Assembly (NCBI RefSeq): GCF_025943985.1 | Contig: NZ_JAPCWE010000009.1 | Coordinates: forward strand, 59,236 to 123,235 | From: Anaerorudis cellulosivorans | GTDB taxonomy: Bacteria; Bacteroidota; Bacteroidia; Bacteroidales; Dysgonomonadaceae | Direction: 5' to 3' | DNA: 64,000 nucleotides | Shown: one piece after another, positions 8,306 to 17,387 of the stretch | How the letters are laid out: each line of letters opens with the position of its first letter | How positions within the stretch are numbered: the stretch's first letter is position 1 | Program-made: the position numbers and the translations under genes | The notes under the pieces: model-generated | The model's database searches: none | Seen by the model: the letters and a program-made list of their open reading frames with translations, nothing else | Told to the model about the DNA's origin: nothing

Positions 8306-11104
8306 TTATTCTTTCGGCATCATGATAACTGTAGCTCGGTTGTTTTGCGATAGAAATTCTTTTACAAAGATTTTCACATCGCTTGGCGTGATACTTTCCA
8401 ATATTTTCAAATAATTGCTATGATCATCTTCACCGTAGAAATAATAGTTGTCCAGGATGTTTAGCCAATAGTTGTTTTCTTTTATATTTTCGAAGTATTT
8501 TTTTCTCATGAATTCTTTCACCTTCGAGAAATCTGTTTCCCGAGGGCCATTGGCTGCTATCAATTTCAATTCGTCGAGAACAATAGCATTTAGCTTTTCC
8601 ATTTTCACCGGGTCTGTATCATACATGATTTGCAGGAGGGATTGATTTTTAGGATACCTTGAAATTCCGCCACCGGCATAAACACCATATGTTCCTCCTT
8701 CATCCTCTCGGATTTTTTCGGTGTAAACAATATCGAGAATTTGTCCGAGCATACTCATCAACATTCGGTTTTTTTGCGTGAAATCGATAGTGCCCGTGAT
8801 TCCATTAAATACCGACGCTTTAGGAAGTTGCATTTCGCGTTCAAATAAGTTGTTTACCAATCCTTTGCGGTAATTCATGGGAATCTTTTTAAATTCGGTT
8901 TTCGTTGGCGTTCCCGGAAGCGAAGCAAGGTATTGCTCAATTATCGGCTTCACTTTTTCTTCATCGATATTTCCCACAAAGGTAAAGGTGAAACTTCCCG
9001 GATTACTGAAACTTTGTTTGTACATTTTCATTATTTTCTCGTAATCGATCTTTGGCAAATCATCCACTTTTAATCTTTTTGTCATCGGATTGTTGCCATA
9101 GAGCGCATAGGTTACCGAATCGCTGAAAGCCACCATTGGGTCTGCTTCCTGGTTTTTCAGCTGCGTTTCCATACGTTGGATATAAGAAGCAAAAGCATCT
9201 TTATCGCTGCGTGGAGCAGTAAAGTACAGGTAAACCAGTTGTAACATCGTCTCGAAGTCTTTTATGGATGAAGAGCCATTCATGCTTTGCGTGGTGAGGC
9301 TGATGGATGGAGAAGCCGCTGCTCTTTTACCGGCCAAAACTTTACGAAGGTTTGTTACGCTGAAGTTGCCGACTCCCCCCAATGTCATTACTTGATTCAT
9401 TACCTTGCTGTTGAGGGGATCTTCCTCGGCATAAATAGAGGTTCCCCCTTCACTGGTTGAAGTCATTAGTATTTCATCGTTTTTGAAATCGGTTGATTTC
9501 AACACTACTTTCATGCCGTTTCCCAACGTCCATAGGGTAGTGCCCAATATTTCGTTTTTTTCCGTTTTCCGAATTTTCCCCGGTTCAGGTCGATTAGGAA
9601 CAAGCGGTTCATTAGAAATTTCTTCCTGATAAGGTCCGATTTTTTCTGCGTTTACTTCGTTAAAGAGGGCAACCAATTCGTCTTTTGTTGGATAGGCTAT
9701 TCCCTCCTTCTCCGGACCGGAAACAGAGATGACCACATTCTTATCGCCAATCAATTGTGCAACAGTTTGGTTGATGATTTCCACAGAAATTTGCGACGCA
9801 ATGGTTTGTATCATTTCGTATTCATATTCGATTCCCGGAATGGGTTCACTGTTAAGGAAATTTCCGAGATATTCACCCGTGTAGCTTGCATTGCGTTGCT
9901 TGTCGCGATTATTGTAGGCATTCTCATAACTTTTGAGCATATTTTCACGTGCTCGATCATATTCCGAAACGGTGAATCCGAAACGCTTCATGCGTTCTGT
10001 TTCGCGAATCATGGCAGCCAAGGCATCTTTGATTTTGTTTTCCGATGAATTTCCTACCACCGTCCATGCATCTTTGGTCTTCGCAATAAAGTAATTGTCG
10101 TCATAGGCATAGGCCGAAGTAAACGGTGCATCAGGCTTTTGGACAATTTCCTGAAGCCGTTCATTTATCATTTGAGAAACTACGTTGTTGATATAATTTA
10201 CCATTAAACCGGCTTGCGATAGTTTGACCTCGTCGGGTACAGGGTCGTGTTTATAAAATACCATCAAGTTGATGCGCGTCGCTTCAGGATCGGTAGCCAT
10301 AGCCACAATGGGGTCTTCGTTGTCGGGAACAGGATAATATTCACGTTTTGGGCGGTTTGGATCAAGCTCTATCGGAGAGAAAAGGTTTTTGATTTTTGCT
10401 TCAACCTGATCCACGTCTACGTTCCCCACAACGATGATTCCTTGGAGGTCGGGACGATACCATTTTTTATAATAAGCGCGCAGCTCTTCGGGTTTGAAAT
10501 TGTTGATCACCTCAATTTTTCCTATGGGCAATCTGTCGGCATATTTGCTCCCTTTGTACATTTCGGGAAGAAGTTTTTCCAATATGCGCGATTGTGCACC
10601 TCCACGTGTGCGCCATTCTTCACGGATTACGCCTCGCTCTTTTTCTATTTCTTCGGTTTCAAGCGAAATCGCATTCGACCAGTCATGAAGGATCAGCAGG
10701 CAGGAGTCCAACAAGCCTTCCCGAACCATGGGGACGTTGGTAAGATAATATACGGTTTCATCAAAAGAGGTATATGCATTTACATTTGCTCCGAATTTTA
10801 CTCCGTTTTTTTCCAGGTAATCGAGCATGCTTTTTCCCGGGAAATTTTTTGTGCCGTTGAATGCCATGTGTTCCAGAAAGTGAGCCAATCCGGCCTGATG
10901 ATCTTCTTCCTGCATAGAGCCTACTTTTTGTGCAATGTAAAAATCGGCTCTGTTTTCGGGTAAGTTGTTGTGGCGGATGTAGTATGTCAGACCGTTTTCA
11001 AGCGTTCCTTTACGTACGTCCGGATCGATGGGCAGTGGCTCGATTTGTTGTGACCATGAAGCTAAATTTATGGCCAGGAATAAAAATAGTAAAGCTTTTT
11101 TCAT
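8306..11104 (-). CDS. M16 family zinc metallopeptidase (pitrilysin/insulinase type), exported
   Basis: Secreted or periplasmic protease of 932 residues. A signal peptide covers residues 1 to about 19, ending SWSQ. The inverted zinc motif HFLEH gives His75, Glu78 and His79, with the third ligand probably Glu156 in EKERGV; the N-terminal half is thus catalytic, and the C-terminal half contains the inactive M16_C-type repeats typical of the family. Likely substrate is peptides or signal fragments in the periplasm. It is the last gene of a closely spaced minus-strand run and follows the nucleoside phosphorylase gene by 51 bases, so it may have its own promoter. Confidence 0.93.
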   Translation of the reverse strand: MKKALLFLFLAINLASWSQQIEPLPIDPDVRKGTLENGLTYYIRHNNLPENRADFYIAQKVGSMQEEDHQAGLAHFLEHMAFNGTKNFPGKSMLDYLEKNGVKFGANVNAYTSFDETVYYLTNVPMVREGLLDSCLLILHDWSNAISLETEEIEKERGVIREEWRTRGGAQSRILEKLLPEMYKGSKYADRLPIGKIEVINNFKPEELRAYYKKWYRPDLQGIIVVGNVDVDQVEAKIKNLFSPIELDPNRPKREYYPVPDNEDPIVAMATDPEATRINLMVFYKHDPVPDEVKLSQAGLMVNYINNVVSQMINERLQEIVQKPDAPFTSAYAYDDNYFIAKTKDAWTVVGNSSENKIKDALAAMIRETERMKRFGFTVSEYDRARENMLKSYENAYNNRDKQRNASYTGEYLGNFLNSEPIPGIEYEYEMIQTIASQISVEIINQTVAQLIGDKNVVISVSGPEKEGIAYPTKDELVALFNEVNAEKIGPYQEEISNEPLVPNRPEPGKIRKTEKNEILGTTLWTLGNGMKVVLKSTDFKNDEILMTSTSEGGTSIYAEEDPLNSKVMNQVMTLGGVGNFSVTNLRKVLAGKRAAASPSISLTTQSMNGSSSIKDFETMLQLVYLYFTAPRSDKDAFASYIQRMETQLKNQEADPMVAFSDSVTYALYGNNPMTKRLKVDDLPKIDYEKIMKMYKQSFSNPGSFTFTFVGNIDEEKVKPIIEQYLASLPGTPTKTEFKKIPMNYRKGLVNNLFEREMQLPKASVFNGITGTIDFTQKNRMLMSMLGQILDIVYTEKIREDEGGTYGVYAGGGISRYPKNQSLLQIMYDTDPVKMEKLNAIVLDELKLIAANGPRETDFSKVKEFMRKKYFENIKENNYWLNILDNYYFYGEDDHSNYLKILESITPSDVKIFVKEFLSQNNRATVIMMPKE

Positions 11105-11155
11105 CTCGTGTTTAGATTTTATTTTTGATTCGACTGTTTATTTTCTTTATACTTT

Positions 11156-12022
11156 TTATACCCTGTCGAGAACAGTTTTTATCAACTCCTCCATCGAACC
11201 TTTATAATCGACTTTTGAGTTGAGTGTAACTCGGTTTGCAATAATGAGGCAAACGGTCATGGCTTTGTGTCCCATAAGTTTGCTTAAACCTGCAACCGCA
11301 GAACTTTCCATCTCGTAGTTGGTAATAACATACTTACCGTAGTGGAACGATTGGATTTTTGTGTTCATATCGGGATCGGCCAACGGAAGGCGTACATAAC
11401 GACCTTGTGGTCCATAGAACCCTACGGCCGAAATAGTTACTCCCTTTATCATATCGAATCCGATTCGATTGACCAGTTCTTCATCGGCACTTACCACATA
11501 GGGAGTACAGAGGTATGGCGACGGATTGACATGTTTGCGGAATGCCTCTTCGAAATCTTCTTCGCGAACCGTTTTCGAGTCGGCATAGTAATGGATTAAG
11601 CCGTCGAATCCAATGGATTTTTCCGAAATCACGTACGAGCCCACGGGGCAGTGTGGCTGCATCCCGCCCGAAGTACCTATCCGTACCAATGTTAGTGGTT
11701 TGAATTCGTCTTTAACGCTTCGTGTTTCGAAGTCGATATTTGCCAAGGCATCTAATTCGGTGAGCACAATGTCGATGTTATCTGTTCCGATGCCATGCGA
11801 AAGAGCGGTAATTCGTTTTCCTTTGTACATGCCAGTAATGGTGTGAAATTCACGATTATGTACTTCCTGCTCAACGCTGTCGAAAAAAGAAGCGGTGATC
11901 GTTACGCGATCCGGATCTCCCATCATCACGATTTTATCCGAAATTTGTTCCGGTTTCAGGTGAAGATGAAACGCGCTCCCATCAGCATTAATAATCAATT
12001 CCGATTCCGGTATAATTCTCAT
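11156..12022 (-). CDS. Nucleoside phosphorylase (uridine phosphorylase-like)
   Basis: PNP/UDP phosphorylase family 1 protein of 288 residues, splitting nucleosides into base and pentose-1-phosphate in the cytoplasm. GDPDRV near residue 36 and the phosphate-binding run VRIGTSGG are family hallmarks; NYEMESSAV is the conserved ribose-binding EMES block. The HIGT-type loop reads HGIGTDN. Bacteroidota genomes usually label this a uridine phosphorylase-like enzyme, but specificity cannot be read from the motifs. It lies 29 bases after floA on the same strand, probably co-transcribed. Confidence 0.9.
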   Translation of the reverse strand: MRIIPESELIINADGSAFHLHLKPEQISDKIVMMGDPDRVTITASFFDSVEQEVHNREFHTITGMYKGKRITALSHGIGTDNIDIVLTELDALANIDFETRSVKDEFKPLTLVRIGTSGGMQPHCPVGSYVISEKSIGFDGLIHYYADSKTVREEDFEEAFRKHVNPSPYLCTPYVVSADEELVNRIGFDMIKGVTISAVGFYGPQGRYVRLPLADPDMNTKIQSFHYGKYVITNYEMESSAVAGLSKLMGHKAMTVCLIIANRVTLNSKVDYKGSMEELIKTVLDRV

Positions 12023-12051
12023 ATGTCGGAAAACATTTAAAAAATGCTTGT

Positions 12052-13041
12052 TTATTTGGGTTGCTGTTTCCTGTCGTCGCTTTCCTGAGGTTTGGCAATA
12101 GCGTCGCGCATATCGGTATCTGCCTTGATATTCTGAATGCGGTAATAATCCATTATCCCCAGATTCCCGCTTCTGAAAGCTTCTGCTATGGCGATAGGGA
12201 TTTCGGCTTCTGCTTCAATTACTTTGGCACGCGCTTCCTGAGCTTTGGCTTTCATTTCCTGTTCAAGAGCAATAGCCATGGCTCGGCGTTCCTCGGCGCG
12301 AGCCTGTGCAATGTTTTTATCGGCTTGAGCCTGATCCATTTGTAGAACGGCTCCGATATTTTTTCCGATATCGATATCAGCAATGTCGATAGAAAGAATT
12401 TCAAAAGCCGTACCGGCATCCAGTCCTTTTTTCAAAACAAGCTTGGATATTGAATCGGGATTTTCGAGGACCGATTTATGGGATACGGCAGAACCAATCG
12501 ACGAAACAATGCCTTCGCCCACGCGTGCAAGAATGGTTTCTTCTCCGGCTCCTCCCACCAGTTGTTTGATATTGGCGCGTACGGTTACGCGTGCTTTTGC
12601 TATCAGTTGGATTCCGTCGATAGCTACAGCGGTAACCGGAGGGGTATCGATCACTTTAGGATTTACAGACATTTGTACGGCTTCCAATACATCGCGACCC
12701 GCAAGATCGATGGCTGTAGCCATTTGAAAGGTAAGATCAATGTTCGCTTTCGATGCCGAAACCAAGGCATGAACTACTTTCTCGACATGACCGCCTGCCA
12801 GATAATGGGCTTCGAGATTGTCCCGTGTAATGTTTTTTAAGCCGGCTTTGTGTGCTTCAATCATGGCATATACAATGATATGTGGCGGAACACGGCGCAA
12901 CCGCATGAGAAAAAGTTGTATCAAGGGGATATTTACTCCGGCCGACAAGGAATTGATCCATAGGAAGAACGGCACATAGTGAAAAAAAATGAGGATAAAA
13001 ACTACGATTACCGCGATAATGATGATTAAACTGAATTGCAT
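12052..13041 (-). CDS. floA: Flotillin-like protein FloA
   Basis: Membrane-raft scaffold protein of the SPFH/flotillin superfamily (UPF0365), 329 residues. One N-terminal membrane segment is visible at about residues 5-28, then the SPFH-like core and a long Ala/Glu-rich coiled coil ([18 protein letters not shown]). The NfeD gene sits 36 bases upstream, the classical pairing: NfeD membrane proteins accompany FloA in many bacteria. The role would be organising inner-membrane microdomains and membrane fluidity. The tail ends in polar, Lys/Gln-rich residues. Confidence 0.94.
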   Translation of the reverse strand: MQFSLIIIIAVIVVFILIFFHYVPFFLWINSLSAGVNIPLIQLFLMRLRRVPPHIIVYAMIEAHKAGLKNITRDNLEAHYLAGGHVEKVVHALVSASKANIDLTFQMATAIDLAGRDVLEAVQMSVNPKVIDTPPVTAVAIDGIQLIAKARVTVRANIKQLVGGAGEETILARVGEGIVSSIGSAVSHKSVLENPDSISKLVLKKGLDAGTAFEILSIDIADIDIGKNIGAVLQMDQAQADKNIAQARAEERRAMAIALEQEMKAKAQEARAKVIEAEAEIPIAIAEAFRSGNLGIMDYYRIQNIKADTDMRDAIAKPQESDDRKQQPK

Positions 13042-13077
13042 AAATGATGAGTATTATGAGTGTTAATAGTGCTGATA

Positions 13078-13575
13078 TTAAAATGATGTATCAATTGTTG
13101 TTTCTTTTCTTTTTACTATGATATTCGATGGATTCACCTTAACGACTTCGATACGGGTACCCTCGTCAATCAGTTCTCCATCTGCCGATTTGCCTTCAAC
13201 TGCCAATCCTTTGATGCCGACTTTCCCCATGGGATTTAAGCGCGAGAGTGTGATCCCTTGGTCTCCTATTTGAATTTTTTTCAGGTCGCCGGTGTCAATC
13301 GTACTGTCGATTTCTTTGGTCAAGGCGATTTTTTTCATGGTTTTTGATCGCAAAAGTCCTATAAATCCGCCTGCAAGTATTGCTGCAGAAATCAGCAAGG
13401 TAATATTTCCCGCAGCTGTTCCCATAAAAACATAGGCATAAGCGATGCCGCCAATGATAAATACCAGTCCGGCAATGCCTGCAATACTGATGCCCGGGAG
13501 AAGAAAAATCTCGATAAGCAGGAATAGAATTCCAAGTAAAATGACAGTCGCAACAATGATGATATTAAATGTCAT
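13078..13575 (-). CDS. NfeD family membrane protein
   Basis: Short NfeD protein (165 residues). About three hydrophobic segments span residues 1-75, followed by a soluble OB-fold domain that begins near GDLKKIQIGDQG (about residue 95) and ends in INPSN-like beta strands. It lacks the ClpP-class protease domain of long NfeD proteins. It is paired with floA downstream and starts 22 bases after the TPR/beta-propeller gene, within the same run. The start ATG is at 13573-13575. Confidence 0.9.
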   Translation of the reverse strand: MTFNIIIVATVILLGILFLLIEIFLLPGISIAGIAGLVFIIGGIAYAYVFMGTAAGNITLLISAAILAGGFIGLLRSKTMKKIALTKEIDSTIDTGDLKKIQIGDQGITLSRLNPMGKVGIKGLAVEGKSADGELIDEGTRIEVVKVNPSNIIVKRKETTIDTSF

Positions 13576-13597
13576 GATTAGTATTAATTGTGAGATT

Positions 13598-15025
13598 TTA
13601 ATGCGATATATTTCTTATTTCTTCAACTCGGGCTTGCAAGATCAATTGTTGAATCTCCTTAAACAATGCTTCTGCATCTTTTTCGAGAGACAGAATGGAG
13701 GTGGCCAAGTTGTTTTTCTCTGCCGCATTGCTCTCCGCATACTGGTCTCGTTTGACTGACAATTCTTTCTGATAGCGATCGAGCGTAGCCTGCAACCTCA
13801 ATGCCTTTGAATAAAGTTCTCTGGCTGTCGGGCTTTTGAAATCGGATAGTTTATAGTACGTATGTCCGTCGTCCACAATAAATTCGAAATCACCTTTTAC
13901 TTCTTTTTTGCTCAACGCTTGTTCTTCTTTCGCCAGAGCGATAAGTGGCGAATAATCGACCCCGGGTTTCCAGGAATCTTTGATGGATGAAATGCGCGCC
14001 CGATTAATCAGGTATTTTTCGTCGTTACTCTCAATCAAGTTCACCTGTATATTGGGGATGAAGGTATACACACAAACCGAATCTTTAGGCAGAAAGCGAT
14101 CGGTTGCAAACCAGCCGACATTTTTTTCCTCGTCTACAACCATCATGTAATCGTTGAACGGCGAGTTGAACGGCATGTTCAATTGATTGGGATTCAGATA
14201 TGAATCGGATGACAAGTTATATCGGGTTACATACAGGTCGCACCCTCCCAGTGAACTGTGTCCGGTGGATGCAAAATAGAGTGTTATACCGTCTGTCATT
14301 ACAAAAGGATACGCCTGATCTTTCTCATCATTCACAGGAGAGGGCAGTACTTTTTGATTTCCGAAATTGTCTAGAAGTTTCTCCATTGTGCAGATATCGA
14401 GTCCCTGAAGCGAATCATATTGCGAGAAATAGATTTTATCTTTCTTTTCGTTGACAAATAGGGGTAGGGTATAGTTTGGATAAGTGTGGAAAAATTCGTT
14501 CATCGGTACAAGTGATCCGGAGGAAGCACTCAAATGGTAAGCGGAAAGAAATTTACTTTTCGGGACAATAAGGCTGTCTATGATCTGAACGTCTTCTGTT
14601 CGTTTAATGAGACGTTTCAATTGGTTTGCATAAGCTTCTTTTTCTTCCAAGCGTGCCAACGCTTCCTTATCGCGGCGTTTTGTTTTTCGATATTTTTCAA
14701 ACTCTTTTTCAGCCTCGACAAAACGATACATTTTCGTGTAAAGCTCACCTAAATAGAGGTATGCTTCGGGAATCTTTTTTTGTGAAGCATAAACGAGGTG
14801 TTTTTCAGCAGCCGACTCGTTACCTGTTTCATAGAGACATACGCCCAACCATTGATTGAGAGAAGCATCAGTCGGATTTATAAGATACTCCGTTTGAAAG
14901 ATTGGCAATGCTTCGGCATAACGTCCTTCCAAATACAGTTTTTTTGCTTCTTCAAGCGTTTGTCCCCGGAGAATACAACAACCGAGCACACAAACAAACA
15001 GCGTGACAAGGTGGCGTAATTTCAT
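13598..15025 (-). CDS. Exported TPR and PD40 beta-propeller protein
   Basis: 475-residue exported protein. A signal peptide covers residues 1 to about 21 (ending ILRGQ). Residues about 22-130 look like TPR helices, then KIYFSQYDS and ITLYFASTGH mark PD40/WD40-like beta-propeller blades, and the last ~80 residues are a coiled coil rich in Lys, Glu and Ala. The order TPR then PD40 resembles the type IX secretion protein PorE, but the C-terminal OmpA-like peptidoglycan-binding domain is absent. Role unknown; cell-envelope location is likely. Its start overlaps the stop of the upstream DUF1080 gene by 4 bases (ATGA), so the two are coupled. Confidence 0.8.
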   Translation of the reverse strand: MKLRHLVTLFVCVLGCCILRGQTLEEAKKLYLEGRYAEALPIFQTEYLINPTDASLNQWLGVCLYETGNESAAEKHLVYASQKKIPEAYLYLGELYTKMYRFVEAEKEFEKYRKTKRRDKEALARLEEKEAYANQLKRLIKRTEDVQIIDSLIVPKSKFLSAYHLSASSGSLVPMNEFFHTYPNYTLPLFVNEKKDKIYFSQYDSLQGLDICTMEKLLDNFGNQKVLPSPVNDEKDQAYPFVMTDGITLYFASTGHSSLGGCDLYVTRYNLSSDSYLNPNQLNMPFNSPFNDYMMVVDEEKNVGWFATDRFLPKDSVCVYTFIPNIQVNLIESNDEKYLINRARISSIKDSWKPGVDYSPLIALAKEEQALSKKEVKGDFEFIVDDGHTYYKLSDFKSPTARELYSKALRLQATLDRYQKELSVKRDQYAESNAAEKNNLATSILSLEKDAEALFKEIQQLILQARVEEIRNISH

Positions 15026-15828
15026 TCTTTTACTATTTTTAATTCAACTTTTCTGAAATCGCATGGATGTCCTTCACTTTGCAACGAAATAGTACCTTTA
15101 TTCAACATTTTTCCACCGTTTAATGCCTCCAATTTTTCGAAATTGGGATCTCTATCGTCGAGTTGAGGTTGATTGTACACCAAAACAGTATCACCGTTGA
15201 GGATGTGTTTGATGACCTCATTTCCACGCACTTCTACTTCAGCCGTTACCCAATCTTCTCCAAAGACGGGAGGTGCGTTTGAATTGATGCAATGGTCAAG
15301 GATCAACCGATTATTCATGACAATATTTGTACCCGGTGTGCAGACATTCAGTGTGGGGCGTTGCACGAGGGAATCGCTTCCCAATAGCTGAACTTCGATG
15401 GAAACGGGAAAATCTTGATCTTTATCCATTGACAGTGGTGATTGGCCATGAATCATGATTCCCGAATTTTTGTAAGCCCATTCGGGTGCTCCCGGGCACT
15501 GCTCGCCTACAAAACGATATTCCACACGAATGATGTAATGCGAAAAGGGTTCTTTATAGAAGAGGTGTCCGAATCGATCGTCAAACGCCTCATATTGGTC
15601 GTAACGTACTTTTATCATTCCGTCCTCTACGCGAAAAGTGTTGCCGAAATTTTCACCGGCATCGTATCCTTTTATTTTAACTGTCCAGTCGTTCAAGTCG
15701 TTTCCGTTGAACAACTGAATCCATTCGCTTTCATTTTCTTGTGACTGATTGTCTTTTTTCTGATGACATCCCATTGTGAAAATGAAGATGGTGGATAGTA
15801 ACACGACAAAAAGTTTGGTGTGCTTCAT
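15022..15828 (-). CDS. DUF1080 lipoprotein (3-keto-disaccharide hydrolase domain)
   Basis: Predicted lipoprotein of 268 residues: hydrophobic signal followed by FTMGC, with Cys21 the lipidation site. The rest is a single DUF1080 jelly-roll (concanavalin-like) domain, starting at WIQLFNGNDLNDW and containing YKNSGIMIHGQ, as in proteins acting on or binding sugars; some DUF1080 members are 3-keto-glycoside hydrolases. It is the first gene of the minus-strand run down to 8306. A promoter with an overlapping palindrome lies just upstream (15853-15895). Confidence 0.87.
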   Translation of the reverse strand: MKHTKLFVVLLSTIFIFTMGCHQKKDNQSQENESEWIQLFNGNDLNDWTVKIKGYDAGENFGNTFRVEDGMIKVRYDQYEAFDDRFGHLFYKEPFSHYIIRVEYRFVGEQCPGAPEWAYKNSGIMIHGQSPLSMDKDQDFPVSIEVQLLGSDSLVQRPTLNVCTPGTNIVMNNRLILDHCINSNAPPVFGEDWVTAEVEVRGNEVIKHILNGDTVLVYNQPQLDDRDPNFEKLEALNGGKMLNKGTISLQSEGHPCDFRKVELKIVKE

Positions 15829-15852
15829 TGTTGTTTAATTTAGTAACGTAAC

Positions 15853-15885
15853 GAAATGTATTCATTTGAATTTTGTTTTAACAAA
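15853..15885 (-). promoter_or_regulatory. Promoter of the DUF1080-floA-M16 run
   Basis: On the minus strand a -33 TTTG (plus coordinates 15882-15885) is followed after 21 bases by TACATTTC (15853-15860), 7 of 8 matches to TAnnTTTG. It lies 25 bases before the DUF1080 start. Confidence 0.5.
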
Positions 15886-15895
15886 AACAAATGAA
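15861..15895. repeat. 35-bp interrupted palindrome in the divergent intergenic region
   Basis: TTCATTTG (15861-15868) pairs with CAAATGAA (15888-15895), and inside them TTTTGTT (15871-15877) pairs with AACAAAA (15880-15886). It fills the spacer and -33 region of the minus-strand promoter, so it may be an operator. The rest of the 15829-16103 gap shows nothing recognisable. Confidence 0.55.
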
Positions 15896-16103
15896 TCAAG
15901 TTCACCACAAACATACTAAAAAATTATGAGTGGATGATTTTTTTACGTTATTCTTTACGTGTGTTTGTATTAATTTTGATGTATATCCTGAATCGTGTTA
16001 TAAAGATGAGGGTAAAAATTATCGTGGATCGGCTTTTCTAAACTTCTTTTTCATGTAGACGGAATCAGTTGATTTTAATTTATGTATATTGGAAGGATCG
16101 TTG

Positions 16104-16111
16104 TATTTTTG
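16104..16111 (+). promoter_or_regulatory. -7 promoter box (TATTTTTG) for yigZ
   Basis: Exact TAnnTTTG match ending only 4 bases before the ATG at 16116, so the transcript would begin at or next to the start codon (leaderless). Confidence 0.55.
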
Positions 16112-16115
16112 CGCT

Positions 16116-16718
16116 ATGGAGGATGACGTTTTTAAAACAATAAAAGAAGAAGGCTCAGGTTGCGTCAAGGAAAAAATGAGTAAATTCGTTTCTTTTGCCC
16201 TGCATGTGGAAACGGCAGAAGAAGCGAAAGCCATTGTGGATGAATATCGAAAAAAATATGCCGATGCACGGCATGTTTGTTGGGCATACGTGTTGGGATG
16301 GGAGCGTACCGATTTCCGATTTAGTGACGATGGAGAACCTTCAGGTACGGCAGGGCGTCCGATTCTCGGACAAATTCATGCTGCCGGCTTGACTGATGTA
16401 TTGGTTATTGTGGTGCGTTATTTTGGTGGGATATTGTTGGGTACTTCCGGTCTTATCAAAGCCTATAAGGAAGCAGCGGCAGAGGCTATTGCCGATGCAA
16501 AAATTTTCGAAAAGACGGTGGACGACACCCTGTCCATTCGTTTTACATATCCGTTGTTGAACGATGTGATGCGTGTGCTCAAACAGATTGAAGGGGTAAG
16601 GTGGAAGCAAGATTTTGCAGAAGATTGCACTATGACTGTGTACGTTCGGAAATCGCAATCGGACCGATTAGTTGAGACTCTTTCCCAAATTTATGGCGTA
16701 GAAGTAACCTATTTGTAA
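16116..16718 (+). CDS. yigZ: YigZ/IMPACT family protein
   Basis: Conserved cytoplasmic protein of 200 residues with the two-domain IMPACT fold: an N-terminal UPF0029 domain containing SKFVSF, DARHVCWAYVLG, DDGEPSGTAGRP and YFGGILLG, all family signatures, then a small C-terminal DUF1949 domain. Eukaryotic relatives regulate the GCN2 kinase; the bacterial function is unclear. The start is set at 16116 because relatives begin with an acidic residue pair and a YKTI-like block (here DVFKTI), and an upstream TTG at 16089 would lie before the promoter box. The gene appears monocistronic. Confidence 0.93.
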   Translation: MEDDVFKTIKEEGSGCVKEKMSKFVSFALHVETAEEAKAIVDEYRKKYADARHVCWAYVLGWERTDFRFSDDGEPSGTAGRPILGQIHAAGLTDVLVIVVRYFGGILLGTSGLIKAYKEAAAEAIADAKIFEKTVDDTLSIRFTYPLLNDVMRVLKQIEGVRWKQDFAEDCTMTVYVRKSQSDRLVETLSQIYGVEVTYL

Positions 16719-16771
16719 AGGCAACTTTTCGAAAATAGGGATTTAAATATGGATTTCAAGAAATGATTTTT

Positions 16772-16779
16772 TACATTTG
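16772..16779 (+). promoter_or_regulatory. -7 promoter box (TACATTTG) of the metal-efflux operon
   Basis: Exact TAnnTTTG match. It rules out the TTG at 16777 as start codon of the next gene because that codon lies inside the box. Confidence 0.6.
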
Positions 16780-16791
16780 CCGTATAATTTT

Positions 16792-17232
16792 TTGGTCGTT
16801 CTGAGAAAGAAACCCTCAATATTACCTCTTTTCCCGGCAATGGTTGTTTTGTTGATTGCCGGTTTTATTCCGCATCATCATCCGGAGCACGGGGGAATTT
16901 GTTTTATTTTCAGCCCTGCCCACGTTCATGCCGAGCATACACATCGACATCTTCCCCCCTCTTCATCTCATGATACTTGTCCGGCCGAAAGTGTTTATAT
17001 GGCGACATCCGACAGTGAAACAAAATCGTGGCTGTTTACGTCCGTTACGATAGATCGTTTTCCGTTTTTCGAAGGATTGCTTTCGTTTTTTGGGCAAAAA
17101 CAAGGGCCTCTTTTTTCTAGTTGGAAAACCATCTCTTATCCCGATTACATTAACCTTTATCGATCTGCCTTTAAGGGGCGATTTGGATCGCTGCGTTCAC
17201 CTCCCGTTTCTCATTCTCTTTTCCTTTCCTAA
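16792..17232 (+). CDS. Small His-rich exported protein of a metal-efflux operon (DUF6769-like)
   Basis: Short protein with a basic start (LRKKP), one hydrophobic segment and then a His-rich stretch (FIPHHHPEHGG, HVHAEHTHRH) that could bind metal ions on the outer face of the inner membrane. Such proteins precede CusB/CzcB genes in Bacteroidota; the family is probably DUF6769. The start is uncertain: TTG at 16792 gives a signal-peptide-like N-terminus and lies 12 bases after the -7 box, while the first ATG is at 16840, inside the hydrophobic segment. The C-terminal half has no recognisable motif. Confidence 0.6.
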   Translation: MVVLRKKPSILPLFPAMVVLLIAGFIPHHHPEHGGICFIFSPAHVHAEHTHRHLPPSSSHDTCPAESVYMATSDSETKSWLFTSVTIDRFPFFEGLLSFFGQKQGPLFSSWKTISYPDYINLYRSAFKGRFGSLRSPPVSHSLFLS

Positions 17233-17280
17233 AAACAAAGGGATTATCGCTTAATTTCATTCGATTCAAGTTGAAATAAG

Positions 17281-17309
17281 GGTTTTACCGCTAATCGGTG
17301 GGTAGAACC
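17281..17309 (+). promoter_or_regulatory. Leader hairpin before the RND adaptor gene
   Basis: GGTTTTACC (17281-17289) pairs with GGTAGAACC (17301-17309) over 9 bp including one G-T pair, with an 11-base loop that can itself form ACCG/CGGT. No T-run follows, so it is not a plain terminator; it may control expression or mRNA stability of the adaptor. Confidence 0.4.
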
Positions 17310-17387
17310 TTCGCGAAATTCGTACCCTTCAACGGGGAAAACGATAAATGTTGTCTTTATAAAATATTACGGTCAAAAAATAAATCA

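Noticed and set aside
10247..10963. 238-codon frame antisense to the M16 peptidase gene
   Set aside because: Shadow of a real gene with signal peptide and zinc motif.
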